Below, one piece after another: positions 1 through 13,114 of a DNA stretch of 64,000 nt. The notes below the pieces were generated by a model, which saw only the letters and a program-made list of their open reading frames with translations, was not told the DNA's origin and made no database searches. The stretch comes from Saccopteryx bilineata (Eukaryota > Chordata > Mammalia > Chiroptera > Emballonuridae), in contig NC_089501.1 in the NCBI RefSeq assembly GCF_036850765.1, positions 16,344,997-16,408,996 on the forward strand. Reading direction: 5' to 3'. Made by a program: the position numbers and the translations under genes. Position 1 is the first letter of the stretch. Every line of letters starts with the position of its first letter.

Positions 1-139
1 TGACAGGATGACAATGAGAAAGGTGCAATTTGAAGAAACAAAAGTTTCAGAATGACAGAGTGAGCAAACAAACAAACAAAAATCAAGCCAATAAAACAAT
101 TTTCTAAGGAAAGTCTGTGTACATTTATAAAATAGGATA

Positions 140-729
140 CAGGAGTCGCCCCTTACCTACGGTTTTGTCTTCTGCGGTTTTAGTTACCTGTGGTCATGCA
201 TGATCTAAGAATATTAAATGGAAAACACCCCCCCAAAAATTAATTTATAACTTAAGTTTTGCTCCATAATGAGTAACAGGATGAAATCAACAGGATGAAA
301 TCTCCTGTAGTCCCATTCCATTTACCTGAGACAGGAATCATCCCTTTGTCCAGAAAATCCACCCTGTCTATGCAACCTGCCCAGTAGTCACTTAGCAGCC
401 GTCTTGGTTATCAGAATGACTGTTGCAGTATGAGAGTGCCTGTGTTAAAGTAGCCCTTATTTTACTCCACAATGGCCTTGAAGCACAAGCGTAATAATAC
501 TGGCAATTTAGATATGTCCAAGAAGAGCCATATTATTGTTCTATTTTATTATTAGTTACTATTGTTATTTCTTACAGTGTCTAATTTGTAAATTAAACTT
601 TACCACAGATATGCATGTACAAGAAAAAACATAGTATATATAGCTAGGGTTTGGCACAATCCCGTTTCAGGCAACACCTGCGGGACCTTTGAATGTATAA
701 GTCTCCCCCATGGATAAGGAGGACTGCTG
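140..729 (+). mobile_element. Tigger-like (pogo/Tc1-mariner) DNA transposon, internally deleted
   Basis: The two ends are imperfect inverted repeats: the left end begins CAGGAGTCGCCCCTTACC and the right end, read on the other strand, begins CAGCAGTCCTCCTTATCC. A TA lies directly before the left end (138-139), as expected for this superfamily; the right TA has decayed to GA. Around 471-525 a frame starting MALKHKRN and continuing into NTGNLDMSKKSH resembles the N-terminus of Tigger transposases, after which the coding part is missing. The copy is old and cannot move. The exact subfamily is not settled. Confidence 0.7.
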
Positions 730-2090
730 GATCTACATCAGCAACTTTATCTCTCTCTCTCCCTTTCTACTTTTAAAATAACTTATTTATTCTACAATGC
801 CCCCAAACTGTCATTTTAATTTAAAAAATCTTTCTATATTTTTTATTTAAACTACAGGACTTTATTTGAAGAAAAATTGTAATAACTAGCTTTTTCTCTT
901 TAAACACATCATGGGAAATTTACTATGTGCTATATTGTAGACATATGGAAGACACACTACAGTGTTGGAAAGATTAAATATGCATACGCTAGGAAGATAT
1001 TGTCCTATTTATAACTTAAATCCACACAGAGAAAATGGGAACAGAGATGGGGGCAGGTGCTAGAATGGAAAAAGGAATTGCCAAATTTAATACACTTCTA
1101 ATTTTTTCCTTGGTGTATGCAGAGCAAGTTAGCATGCTCCTCATAATTACACCCTTTATATTCAACAGTAAGTCACCTTGAAGTCCATTATTCCCTAGTT
1201 TAAATAATTCTAATTCAATTAACTTCCCCTTGTAAAGCCTATTGTCTAACTATTTAATAGCTTACCTTTTTCTATTTAAATTTATGTTTTTCCATATGAT
1301 TTTAAACCTTTAGAGTGTAGGCTTTATGCTATACCCTATTAGGCATATGAATGTTTTGTGATATATTGATAATTATAAATTATAGATTACATATGTAATT
1401 TTATTGTTAATCTAAAAATGACACAGTAGGCTTTAGACATGAACATGACCATTAATCTCAGTTTTTCATTTTTGAAATCCCACTGGAAATACATTGAGGC
1501 ATATAATTGAATGTAAGTCTACTAGCTCAGTTCTTGTCCAGTGGAAGAAACAGTTGAGCCATTATCTTGGATTACTTCCTGCATTAGTCAGATACTCTCA
1601 ATGTTTAAATAATCATCTGAGATATCTTGAAGATACTGTATTGTACTTTACTTCACTAGATTACTGCTGGATTCCTTAATAAACATCATTGCTTTTATGT
1701 GCTAAGTGATTTATAGAATGTGTTCATGCAGATTCCAAAATTCGGAGATGTATTCCAAGAGAATTCTTTATGTAACTGGAGAATCTGGTACCACAGAATC
1801 AAATCATTCACAAATACATTTCTTTTTAAAGCCTATATTCCATGGTTTTGACATGGTGAGTTTTAAAAAATATGTCTGCATAAAAGATATTAGGCTTAAT
1901 TAAATACAATACTCTACATTCATATAAAATAGTGGCAGGCACCAAAATTTGTGTTTTAAATAAAGAACAAGGTACTCTGAAATAAAATTATGTATAAATT
2001 ACACCACAAATGACAGAATTACCACTGGCTAAATGCTCCTCATGGTATGAGAAATGCAGATCTAAAACTAACTCGTTAAAAAAAATTAAA
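730..2090. other. Intergenic sequence, nothing recognised
   Basis: AT-rich DNA without a convincing gene, RNA gene or repeat that I can name. Short open frames at 1494-1679 and 1706-1903 have no recognisable motif and no compositional support for coding. Confidence 0.5.
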
Positions 2091-2105
2091 ATAAGTCTTT
2101 TTTGG

Positions 2106-2277
2106 CCTGACCTGTGGTGGTGCAGTGGATAGAGCGTCAACCTGGAAACACTGAGGTTGCCGGTTCAAAACCCTGGGCTTGCCTGGTCGAGGCACGTATG
2201 GGAGTTGATGCTTCCTGCTCCTCCCCCCTTCTCTCTCTCTCTCCTCTCTATAATGAATAAATAAAATCTTTAAAAAA
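2106..2277 (+). mobile_element. tRNA-derived SINE, class A
   Basis: Starts CCTGACCTGTGGTGGTGCAG, with an A-box-like GTGCAGTGG and a B-box-like GGTTCAAAACCC, followed by a pyrimidine-rich stretch and the tail AATGAATAAATAAAATC. Flanked by perfect 15-bp target duplications ATAAGTCTTTTTTGG at 2091-2105 and 2278-2292, so it was inserted by L1-type retrotransposition. Class A is the most common SINE in the window (nine copies). Confidence 0.92.
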
Positions 2278-2480
2278 ATAAGTCTTTTTTGGCAACATTT
2301 ACAGTATCCCAATCTATGTAAGAAAGTAAATCTAATGTCTAATTGTATTTTGGGTAAGCAGTGATTGCCAGACTAGTTTCACCTGGATTCTGTAACATGA
2401 TTCAATAGCCCTCATGAGAGGTTTAGTAAGGGACTAGTGTGAAGCCCTCTGCAGAATTTGCATTTTAAAGAAAAACATGT

Positions 2481-2820
2481 GCCTGAGCAGGCGGTGATGC
2501 AGTGGATAGAGCGTCGAACTAGGATCTGGAGGACCCAGGTTCGAGACCCCGAGATCTCCAGCTTGAGCGCAGGCTCATCTGATTTGAGCAAGGCTCACCA
2601 TCTTGAGCCCAAGGTTGTTGGCTCGAGCAAGAGGTCACTAGGTCTGCTGTATTCCCCCAGTCAAGGTACATATAAGAAATCAATCAATGAACAACTAAGA
2701 AGCCGCAATGAAGAACTGATGTTTCTCATCTTTCTCCCTTCCTGTCTGTCTGTCCCTATCTGTCTCTCTCTCTCTGACTCTCTTTGTTTCTGACACACAT
2801 GCACACATACACACACAAAA
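2481..2820 (+). mobile_element. tRNA-derived SINE, class B
   Basis: Begins with a tRNA-like head (GGCGGTGATGCAGTGGATAG, then GGTTCGAGACCCC). The body carries repeats of the theme CTTGAGC/GCTCGAGC and ends in the TCTCTCTCTGACTC pyrimidine tail typical of this class. About 340 bp, longer than class A, with an additional non-tRNA body. No clear target duplication remains. Five copies of class B occur in the window. Confidence 0.85.
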
Positions 2821-2859
2821 TGCATAATAGAGAGGTGAATCAAAGGATCTTAATTAATC

Positions 2860-4180
2860 TGGCCAATCTAAATTTGAGTCTGCCTTTTTTATGAAAGAGC
2901 CAAATTACATTGAAAATGCCTCAGTTAACTTTTTTTGTTGATAGGTTAACACCCTTCTAAAATGGTTTTGAGGATGATGGATAAAATATAATGAGTACAA
3001 GGTAAAGATTAATGATAAAGAGAATATCTTCCAGGGTTAGACCTCAAAAGTTTTACTTCTCCCAAATGAAAGAATAATATTTATGATTGTTCTGCAAATA
3101 TTGGAATTGCATCCCCAATACAACTTATGAAATATGAAACACCTCAATTTTCTGCCCTACATATTTTATAACTATTAAATCTATAAATATTAAATTTTCC
3201 TGTAGTCATAATATACATTTCATTTAGTCTCAATATTTTTAATTGCATAAAAATATACTATAATAGGTCATTTATTAATAATAAATTTCAAGTACTTAGA
3301 TTTATTTGACATACTTACTTAGACTCTGAATCTAACTCCTATTGGCTTTGTTGACAAAAGAGCTCAACAGTGATATGCCTTAGTCAGTAATGATGACAGT
3401 ACTTAAAGGCTATGTACTAAAATCTGCAAGTCAGATATATTTGAACAGTGTCATGACAGCTTGATGGACTGTTCTTATGAAATATTTCATGGACAAAATT
3501 TCTCTAGAAATACTAATTTTTAAATGTATTGGTTTCCATGTTTAATCTTTTAATTTGTATCCTGTGATTTTCTGTTGGTATTTTAAATTTCTAAATATGA
3601 TAAACTGATTATTATGTCATACTATGCTATATAAACCATTTTATAAATTTATAAATTCATTTAAAATAGACTTCTTATATATACAAAGTGTTGAAGACCT
3701 GTAAAAATAGTATGTAAAGAGGAATTGCTTGGTTGCTAATAAAATGAGATGGATAGAGCTCTAAACTTGTAATAAATAGGGGGTGGGAAGCATTTAATGA
3801 CAATTTAATGGATGCAAGAAAGGTATTTGGTTTCCTGAATTACCAGCATTTTCAGGTAAGCATTTTATAAATTTCTTAACCACCTTTAGTTCATCAAGGC
3901 AAGAGAATACATAAATATTAATTTTGAAAGAAGCATACTTTTAGAAAGTTATATTAGAATTAAATTTATTCTGAAAATTATAATATAAGAAGTGATGTAT
4001 ATTATTTATGCATATTATTGTGTATCTGCATTGAAATGATTGAAGTCCACAGTTCTATAAATAAATAAATGCTATATTAAATACAAATGCAAGACTCTTT
4101 GTAGGAATGGCTGATTCTGGGACTGGGTAGGAAATATACAATGAGCCTGGAAGGTTTTATAGTATTAGAAGGTAAGATAG
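2860..4180. other. Intergenic sequence, nothing recognised
   Basis: AT-rich, with frequent stops on both strands. I see no gene or nameable repeat; very old L1 or L2 debris cannot be excluded by eye. Confidence 0.5.
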
Positions 4181-6415
4181 TGGTAAAAACAAAATCTTAA
4201 AATTATGTTATCTTAAAGAGATACTCAAACTAACACACTCCCAGTGGTCATAGATGGAAATATTTGCATAACAAATAAATAACATAGTGTAGGATGTTAA
4301 TTGTAAGTATAAAATAAATACACATAAGTCCAAATTGATATAAATAAAATGATTAAAAGATAAATGAGAAAGAGAGCATTTTCTTTATGAAAGAATTCAA
4401 AATAATTTATGTAAATACTTTATTCTCAAAAAGATGAAATATAATTTCTCATTCCTTATGTGTGGGCTGCAAATAGTGACTACCTTCCAACTAATACCAT
4501 ATGAAAACAGAGGAAAAAAATAGTAACTTTACATTGGAGAAATTTGACAAACCCTGCTTCAACCAAGGTCAATACTAACAGTGATAAGTCATATTGATAT
4601 TGCCTTGATATCAGGAGAGAAAAGTGATACCTTCCTTCTGTGATTTTTCTTACAAAACCCATAACCCCAGTCTAATAATGAGTAAAATATCAGACAAATA
4701 TCCATTGAGGGATATTTTATAAAATGCCTGGCCATTAATCCTTAAAAATTGTTAAGGTTATGAAAAATAAAATCTGAAAAACTGTCATCATCAAGGGGAT
4801 TCTCAGAAGGCATGATAACTAAATATAAGGTAGTATCCTGGATAAAATCCTGGAAAAATAAAAAGGACATGTCCTTTACCTACCTGGTGCATTTTGAATA
4901 TGATCATATATAAAAAAGTGCAATTCCAATAACGGAAAACTGTTGCTGATAAAAAATTAAAAAAACTTAAATAAAATGTAGAAATATTCCATGTTTATGG
5001 GATAGAACACTCAATATTGATCCCACATGTTCTATGGAGTTAATGAATTTCTAATAAAAATGTCAGCAAGCTGTATTGTAAAAATGAACATGCCAGATAA
5101 AAAATTCATATGAAAATGTACAACCAAGAAAATAGGCAATTTTGAAAAACAAGAACAAATTTGGAAGGCTTATATTATCTGATTTCAAGACTATAAAATG
5201 TATGATTTTTGGGGGGTAAGAATTGACATAAACATCAATGAAACAGAATAAAGTATAGAAAAAAGCCAACATAAATGGTAATTTATTTTTAATAAAATTT
5301 TATAAAACTAAAATAGAGAAGAGATAATCTTTTAAATAGTAAATAAAGGGGTAACTTAGAAATCTGTTTTAGAATCAAAACAATTTTACTTTTACCTCAA
5401 ACCATATGCAAAAATCATTTTAAAATGAATCAAAGATATAAGTATAAGAGCTAAAACTACAAAAGAATTTTAAGTGAGGAGAAAATATTTGTGATTTTAT
5501 TTTAGGAAAATGTTTTCTATATAGGGCATAGAAGCATAAACCATACATAAAGGAAAATAAAACATAATTAATCAAATTTTAAAAATCTGCTCTTCTAAAG
5601 TCACAATGTGAAAAATAAAAATGTAATACATAGGCTGGTACAATATATTTACATCATATTGGGAAATAAGTGGATAAAATATACTTAGCATTATTATTCA
5701 CTGGAAATATAAATTAAACTACATTGAGATATTATACTTACTGACTAGACTAGCCACAGTTTAACAGACTGACAAGAGCAGGTCATGGTAAGGTGCTGGA
5801 GCAAGTGGAAATCTATATTTCTGCTGAAACTATGGAATAGTATAGCCATTTTGAAAAGTATGCTGGCAATTTCCTATAGAGATAATCATCTACTGGTCAT
5901 AAGATTTAGATATTCCATTCTTAAATATCCAAGGTAATGGAAAACATATCAACACAAAACTAATACAAAAAATTTTTTGACATTTTCCCCATAATTCCAA
6001 ATATCTGGACACAAGCCAAATGTCTATCAACAGGGAAATTGAAAAATATTTACCATGTAATGGATTATTATCCAGTAATCAGATGGAGCAAATTAGTGAT
6101 GCAAATGGCAATATGGATGAATCTCAAAAACTTAGTGCTAAGTAAGAGAAGCTAGTCAGCCTTGACTTTCTATTGCATGATTCCATTTACATGAAATTCT
6201 AAAAATGAAAAGCTATCATTACAAAAGCACATCAGTGTTGCCAGGATTTGAGGTAAAAAGGAAAAGATTCATGCAAATAGACATAAGAAAAATTTTTGGA
6301 GTGAAGTTATTTACACAACTATTTACATTTGTCAAAATTATCAAAATGATACTTAAAATTATTGAAATTTATTATATGTAAATTATACTTCAATAAAATT
6401 GACTAAAGATATAAT
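4180..6415 (+). mobile_element. Ancient L1 3' regions (L1M-type), sense
   Basis: 4180-4870 resembles the long 3' UTR of old mammalian L1M elements (landmarks: CTCCCAGTGGTCAT near 4240, TATCCTGGATAAAATCCTGG near 4833). 4880-6415 shows diverged ORF2 C-terminal sequence and an L1 3' end: the GATGAATCTCAAAAAC region near 6115 and a terminal TATACTTCAATAAAATTGAC near 6385. All frames are broken. Whether this is one element or two abutting ones is unclear. Confidence 0.6.
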
Positions 6416-6459
6416 TGAGACATCCACATGCAAAATATGAATCAGGATACAGCTCTTGC

Positions 6460-6580
6460 GACATTCAAAAAAATTAACTCCAGATGGTTCATAGTCTTAA
6501 ATGTAAATTTCAAATCTATAAAACTCCTAGAAAAAAAATTTAAAAATTTAGATAACCTTGGGTTACACAGGGGAACAATT
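6460..6580 (+). mobile_element. Short ancient L1 ORF2 fragment
   Basis: The stretch matches the L1 ORF2 C-terminal signature 'AAATTAACTC...GGTTCATAG', followed by 'AAAACTCCTAGAAAAA' and 'GATAACCTTGGGTTA'. It lies in the same orientation as the previous and following L1 sequences but is not continuous with them. Confidence 0.5.
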
Positions 6581-7179
6581 TTATTTTCATTTTCTGTTGC
6601 ATGAGGTGTTAGAACTTTTTCTATATATTTCTGCATTGCTGATTCCAAATCTGAAATCTGATTTTTGGTGCATGCTCTAGTTTTTATGCAACTTTAATTT
6701 CTTTTTGTTATAGTTAATGGCATGCATTGGTTTTTAAATTGGATGGAGTTAAAGGGCAATGACTCTTGGATTGAACATAAACACAAGGCAATTAATGTTT
6801 TACAAACATCACTTTTACATAATTGTAGTTGTTTTTAAATGTAAAAAGTTATTATCTGATAAAAAACACCCTCTTATTTTGTTTTAAGATTGAATCATGG
6901 CTTCTTTGAGTAGGCATAAATGTAAGAATAGTCATCACTGCATTCCTGGATACAATTTAAAATAAGCCCCCTGCTGAGATCAGTAAACCAGACAACAAGT
7001 GAGAAGAAAACAAACAAATTAAGACTTCAAAGCAGCCCAAATCCGAAAGTGGGTTACAAATAACAGCTGATGCCAACTCAAGAAGACCTAGAAATAACAC
7101 AACTGAAAATTGGAGGCAGACAACATCAAACCTAGAGTCAACCAGCTCTACAAACAACACACCCAAACACACAGACATA

Positions 7180-8147
7180 ATGAGAAGACAGAAAAGTGCA
7201 ATCCAAATGAAACTACAAGAGAAATCTCCAGAAAAGGAACTGAGTGATATGAAAATAACCAAACTGCCGGATGCAGAGTTTAGAATAATGATTGTTAGAA
7301 TGCTTAGGGATCTTAGAACAATAATGGATGGTCATTATGAACACCTAAATAAAAAGATGGCAAGTATAAAAAAGGACATTGAAATAATAAAAGTGAATCA
7401 GTAGGAGGTGACAAATACATTATCAGAAATGAAGATCACAATGGAAGGAATTAAAAGCAGAAGGGATGAAGCTGAGGATCGAATCAGTGAGTTGGAGAAC
7501 AAGATGAAAAAGGCACGAAAGCAGAGCAGATAAAAGAAAAGAGACTCAAAAAGTCTGAGGAAACTCTGAGAGAGCTCTGTGACAACATGAAGAGAAATAA
7601 CATCCACATCATAGAGGTTCCTGAAGAAGAAGAGAAAGAACAAGGGATAGAAACTTTATTCAATCAAATCATAGCTGAAAACGTTCCTAAATTGATGCAA
7701 GGAAGGGTCTCACATGTTCAAGAAGCACAGAGAACTCCATTAAAGAGAAACCCAAAAAGACCTACATGAAGGCACATCATAATTAAAATACCAAAGCTAA
7801 GTGAGAAAGAGAAAATATTAAAAGCTGTCAAAGAAAAGAAGGCTATCACCAACAAAGGAGCCCCCATAAGGATGACATCTGACTTCTCAACAGAAATACT
7901 TGAGGCCAGAAGGGAATGGCAAGAAATATTCAAATTAATGCAGAACAAGAGCCTACAGCCAAGACTACTTTATGCAGCAAGGCTATCATTTAAAATTGAA
8001 GGAGAAATAAAAAGCTTCCCAGACAAAACAACTCAAGGAATTCATTACAACCAAACCAATGTTGCAGGAAATGTTAAGGGGCCTATTGTAAACAGATCAA
8101 AGTGGGAAAAGAATATACCAAAAAAGGAATACAGCTTTAAAGAATAA
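7180..8147 (+). pseudogene. L1-A ORF1 (RNA-binding chaperone protein), broken
   Basis: ORF1p coats L1 RNA as a trimer. Here an ATG at 7180 opens a frame to 7404 rich in Lys/Glu/Met with a coiled-coil look. After frameshifts, 7587-7769 shows the RRM-region motif IIEVPEEEE, and 7872-8147 gives the C-terminal domain (MTSDFSTEILEARREW, LQPRLLYAARLSF). The order of parts matches ORF1p, but there are at least two frameshifts and stops. It ends with TAA at 8145-8147, one base before the ORF2 ATG. Confidence 0.85.
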
Positions 8148-8148
8148 A

Positions 8149-10744
8149 ATGGCAATAAACAACTACATATCAATAATAACCTTAAATGTAAATGGATTAA
8201 ATGATCAAATCAAAATACATAGGGTAGCTGCTTGGATAAGAAAACAGGACCCCTACATATGCTGTCCACAAGAGACACACCTTAAAACAAAAGATGCACA
8301 TAGACTGAAGGTAAAAGGATGGAAAAAAATATTTCATGCAAATAGAAATTTAAAAAAAGCTAGGGTAGCAATACTTATATCAGACAAAATAAACTTTAAA
8401 ACAAAGACTAAAATAGACTAAAGTAAGAGATAAATAAGGTCACTACATAATAATAAAAAGAGCAATCCAACAGGAAGATATAACCATCATAAATATCTAC
8501 GCACCTAATAAAGGAGCACTTAAATATAAAGCAGACTTTGATGGGGATATAAAGGGTGAGATCAACAGCAATACTATAATAGTAGGAGATCTATATACCC
8601 CACTAACATCACTATATAGATCCTCAAGAAAGAAAATTAACAAAGAAACAGCAGACTTAAAGGACACACTAGATCAACCTGAATGAACTTTCTTTAATAG
8701 ATATCTTTAGAACTTTTCACCCTAAGGCAGCAGAATATACATTATTTTCAAGTGCTCATGGTACATTCTCTAAGATAGACCACATTTTAGGACACAAAAG
8801 CAGTCTCAACAAATTTAAGAAGATTGAAATCATATCAAGCATTTTATCTGATCACAATGGCATGAAATTAGAAATCAACCCTAACAGAAAAACTGAAAAA
8901 TACTCAAACACTTGGAAACTAAATAACATGTTATTAAATAACAAATGGGTTAACAATGAAATCAAAGAAGAAATAAAAAAATTCCTAGAAACAAATAATA
9001 ATGAGCAAACAACAATTTAAAATTTATGGGACACAGCAAAAGCAGTCCAGGGAGGGAAGTTCATAGCACTACAGGCATTCCTTAAGAAGCTTGAAAAAGC
9101 TCAAATGAACAATCTAACCCTTCATCTAAAAGAACTAGAAAAAGAACAGCAAGTAAGGCCCAGAGGTAAGGAAGGAAATAATAAAGATCAGAGTGGAAAT
9201 AAATGACATAGAAGCTAAAGAAACAGTATAAAGGATCAATGAAATCAAGAGCTGGTTCTTTGAAAGGGTAAACAAGATTGATGAGCCATTAACAAGACTC
9301 ATCAAGAAAAGAAGAGAAAGGATTCAAATAAAATTAGAAATGAGAGTGGAGAAATAACCATGGACATAACAGAAATACAAAATATTGAAAGAAAATACTA
9401 TGAAGAACTGTATGCCAAATAATTAAACAACGTTGGTGGAATGGACAATTTTCTTGAAACATATAATCTTCCAAAAATCAATCTGGAAGAATCAGAAAAC
9501 CTAAGCAGACCAATTACAACAAAAGAGATCAAAACAGTTATCAAAAAGCTCCCAAAAAACAAAACTCCTGGATCTGATGGCTTCACTGGTGAATTCTACC
9601 AAACATTCAGAGAATAACTAACTGGTATCCTTCTCAAGCTATTTCAAAAAATTCTGAGGGAAGGAACACTTCCAAGTTTCTTTTATGAGGCGAGCATAAT
9701 TCTGATTCCAAAACCAGGCAAAGACAACACAAAGAAAGAAATTATAGGTCAATATCCCTGATGAATCTAGATGCTAAAATCCTCAACAAAATATTAGCAA
9801 ACTGGATCCAGTAGTACCTAAAAAAAATTACACATCATGATCAAGTGGGATTTATTCTGGGGAGGCAAGGATGGTACAACATTTGTAAATCAATTAATGT
9901 GATTCACCACATAAACAAAAGGAAGGAGTAAAACCACATGATAATTTCAATAAATGCAGAAAAAGCATTTGATAAAATCCAGCACCCATTTATGATCAAA
10001 CTCTTAGCAAAGTGGGAATACAGGGAACATACCTCAACATGATAAAGGCCATCTATGACAAACCCACAGCCAACATTATAATTAACAGACAAAAATTAAA
10101 AGCAATTCCCCTAAAATCAGGAACAAGGCAGGGGTGCCCCCTTTCACCACACTTATTCAACATAGTACTGGAAGTCCAGGTACAGCAATCAGACAAGAAG
10201 AAATAAAAGGCATCCAAGTTGAAAAAGAAGAAGTAAAACTATCATTATTTGCAGATGATATGATACAGTATATAGAAAACCCTAAAGTCTCAGTCAAAAC
10301 AACTACTGGATCTAATAAATGAATTCAGCAAGGTGGCAGGATATAAAATTAATACACAGAAATAAGGGGCATTTTTATACATGAACAATGAACTGTCAGA
10401 AAGAGAAATTAAGAAAAAAATCCCCTTTATTATTGCAACAAAAAATAAAGTACCTAGGAGTAAATTTAACCAAGGAGGTTAAAGCCTTGTACTCAGAAAA
10501 TTATAAACAATTGACAAAAGAAATGAAGGAAGACACAAACAAGTGGAGGCATATACCGTGTTCATGGTTAGGAAGAATAAACATCATAAAATGTCTACAT
10601 TATGCCTGACCTGTGGTGGCGCAGTGGATAAAGCGTCAACCTGGAAATGCTGAGGTCGCCGGTTCGAAACCCTGGGCTTAACTGGTCAAGACACATATGG
10701 GAGTTGATGCTTCCAGATCCTCCCCCCTTCTCTCTCTGTTTCTC

Positions 10745-10777
<33 letters not shown>

Positions 10778-12230
10778 CCTCTCCTCTCTAAAATGAATAA
10801 ATAAAAAAAATTTTTAAAAAAGAAATATATAAAAAAAAATGTCTACATTACCCAAAGCAGTTTATAAATTCAATGCAATACCAATTAAAATACCAATGAC
10901 ATACTTCAAAGATATGGAACACATATTCCAAAAATTTATATGGAACAAAAAAAGAACACGAATAGCCTCAGCAATCTTGAAAAAGAAGAATAAAGTGGGA
11001 GGTATCACACTTCCTGATATCAAGCTTTACTACAAGGCCATTGTCCTCAAAAGAGCCTGGTACTGGCATAAGAACAAGCATATAGATCAATGGAATAGAA
11101 CAGAGAACCCAGAAATAAATCCACATCTTTACGGACAACTGATATTTGACAAAGGAGGTAAGAGCATACAGTGGAGTAAAGACAGTCTCTTTAACAAATG
11201 GTGTTGGGAAAACTGGACAGCTACCTGCAAAAAAATGAAAGTAGACCACCAACTTACTCCATGCACAAAAATAAACTCAAAATGAATAAAGGACTTATAT
11301 GTAGATCGTGAAACCATAAGAATCCTAGAGGAAAACTTAGGCAGTAAGCTCAATGACATGTATTGCAGCCATATCTTTGCTAAATTATCTCCACAGGCAA
11401 ATGAAAAAAATGACAGGATAAACAAATGGGACTATATCAAACTAGAAAGCTTTTGCACCGTTAAAGACAATATGAACAGAATAAAAAGATAAACCACACA
11501 ATAGGAGAACATATTAGACAATACATCTGATAAGGGATTAATAACCAAAATTTATAAAGAACTTATAAAACTCAACACCAGGAAGACAAACAATCCAATC
11601 AAAAAATGGGCACAAGAAATAAATAGACACTTCTCCAAAGAGGACATACAGATGGCCAATAGACAAATGAAAAAATGCTCAACATCACTAATCATTAGAG
11701 AAATGCAAATTAAAACCACAATGAGATACCACCTCACACCAATCAGAATGGCACTCATTGACAAAACAACACACGATAGGTGTTTGCGAGGATGTGGAGA
11801 AAGGGGAACCCTCCTGGACTGCTGGTGGGAATGGAGACTGGTACAGCCACTGTGGAAAACAGTATGGAGATTCCTCAAAAAATTAGAAATGGAATTGCCC
11901 TTTGAGCCAGCCATCCCACTTATAGGAATATATCCCAAGGACACTATATCACTGACTGAAAAAAAGAAATGCATCCCATGTTTATGGCAGGGTTGTTCAC
12001 AATAGCAAAGATCTGGAAACAGCCCAAGTATCTGTCAGTCTACGAGTAGATTAAAAAGCTGTGGTACGTATATATACAGTGAAATACTATGGGGCTATAA
12101 AAAAGAAGACAATATTACCTTTTGCAACAATATGGAGGGACCTGGAAACTAGTATGTTGAGTGAAATAAGCCAGGCAGAGAAAGAAAAATATCATATGAC
12201 CTCACTCATTTAAGGAATCCAAGAAATAAT
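8149..12230 (+). pseudogene. L1-A ORF2 (endonuclease and reverse transcriptase), broken
   Basis: ORF2p nicks target DNA and copies RNA into it. The endonuclease begins at 8149 with SIITLNVNGLN and the QETH motif (near 8270); SDHNG lies near 8850. Reverse transcriptase landmarks follow: TPGSDGFTGEFYQ near 9565, RQGCPLSP near 10120 and the catalytic FADD at 10248-10259. The distal part near 10900-11280 (IWNKKR, GGITLPD, WYWHKN) and the C-terminal region to about 12000 are also present. The first frame stops at 8419-8421, and stops and shifts recur. The insertion at 10603-10835 splits the gene. Confidence 0.88.
10603..10835 (+). mobile_element. tRNA-derived SINE, class A, inside L1-A ORF2
   Basis: Class A head (CCTGACCTGTGGTGGCGCAG) with a long CT-rich stretch (10731-10790) and an A-rich end. 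Flanked by a perfect 15-bp duplication AAAATGTCTACATTA at 10588-10602 and 10836-10850, which is L1 ORF2 sequence. The SINE is therefore younger than L1-A. Confidence 0.95.
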
Positions 12231-12464
12231 GAGAACTGAGGAACGGAATTGAGACAGAGGAGAGATCAAAGAGACCAGTGGGAAAGCGGACAGAGGGAAA
12301 CAGGATAATAGGATAGGATAAACCTGAAGGGAAGGGCGAGGGCACTGTAGGGAGTGGGGCATGGGAGATGTTGAGGGGAATAAGAAGGGGAGGCATTTGG
12401 AGTGACCCTAGAATCTATGTAAACACAATTAATTTAATACAAAAAATAAACTGAAAAAAATAAC

Positions 12465-13110
12465 ATCCATGTACCTATCCACTTCTCTTTCTGGGAAATT
12501 CTCTAATTACATGGTTTAAATGGCAGATGCCATCATCTTAAAGATCCTACCCACTCTCAGCCCCCATAGACTAATCTCTTGTTGTTCAAGAATGTCTCTA
12601 ACAGTTGTCTATAGTTCAGTGCCCAATCATAGTACTCTGGATTGTGCTCTCTCCTCCCACCTCCCCTTGTTTTGGGTTGAGGTGCATTGGAGATCAGAAA
12701 GCTTGTTCAGGTCAAAGGGAGGCATGCCCCACAGGAGAAAAAATGGGCCATGGAAGACAGTCTATTCTGTCTTCACAAGGAAAGAGGTGGAAGAGAGGAA
12801 AATATTAACCATAGTGCTTGGGACTGAGTAAATGATCAATAAATACTAATAATCATTATTTATATTACTTAATTGTTACATTTCTCTCACTATCTCTAGA
12901 CTTGCTTTTCTTATACCCTTCCCTCCAATCCAGTTCATCCCAACTAATTTCCAATGTCAGCAAAAATGGTTTTATTTCAAAGTAAGTAGCCTTAAAAACA
13001 AATCTATAATAAAAGCAAGCACATTGGCAGATGTCTGGAGCCAGGGCAAAGAGGAAGGAAAATAAACTGCAGAGAGGTACAGGGGACAGAAAAAAAAAAA
13101 AAAAAAAAAA
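12465..13110. other. Intergenic sequence between L1-A and the Cys-rich pseudogene
   Basis: No gene recognised. A run of about 20 A lies at 13091-13110, just before the pseudogene's first recognisable coding part; it could be the tail of a small retro-insertion or a slipped Lys-rich stretch. A short frame at 12520-12831 has no known motif. Confidence 0.45.
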
Positions 13111-13114
13111 GAAT

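Larger units (their letters stand above)
6960..12465 (+). mobile_element. LINE-1 element L1-A, long, inactive
   Basis: Sense L1 with a short 5' leader (6960-7179), ORF1 region (7180-8147), ORF2 region (8149 to about 12230), a purine-rich 3' UTR (about 12230-12430) and an A-rich end near 12462. A class A SINE interrupts ORF2 at 10603-10835. I could not find a matching target duplication at the two ends, so the exact 5' boundary is uncertain and the copy may be 5'-truncated. Both ORFs carry stops and frameshifts, so it cannot mobilise itself. Confidence 0.9.

Noticed and set aside
7180..7404. A small Lys/Glu-rich protein as an independent gene
   Set aside because: It is the N-terminal part of L1-A ORF1, followed by the other ORF1 domains in order.
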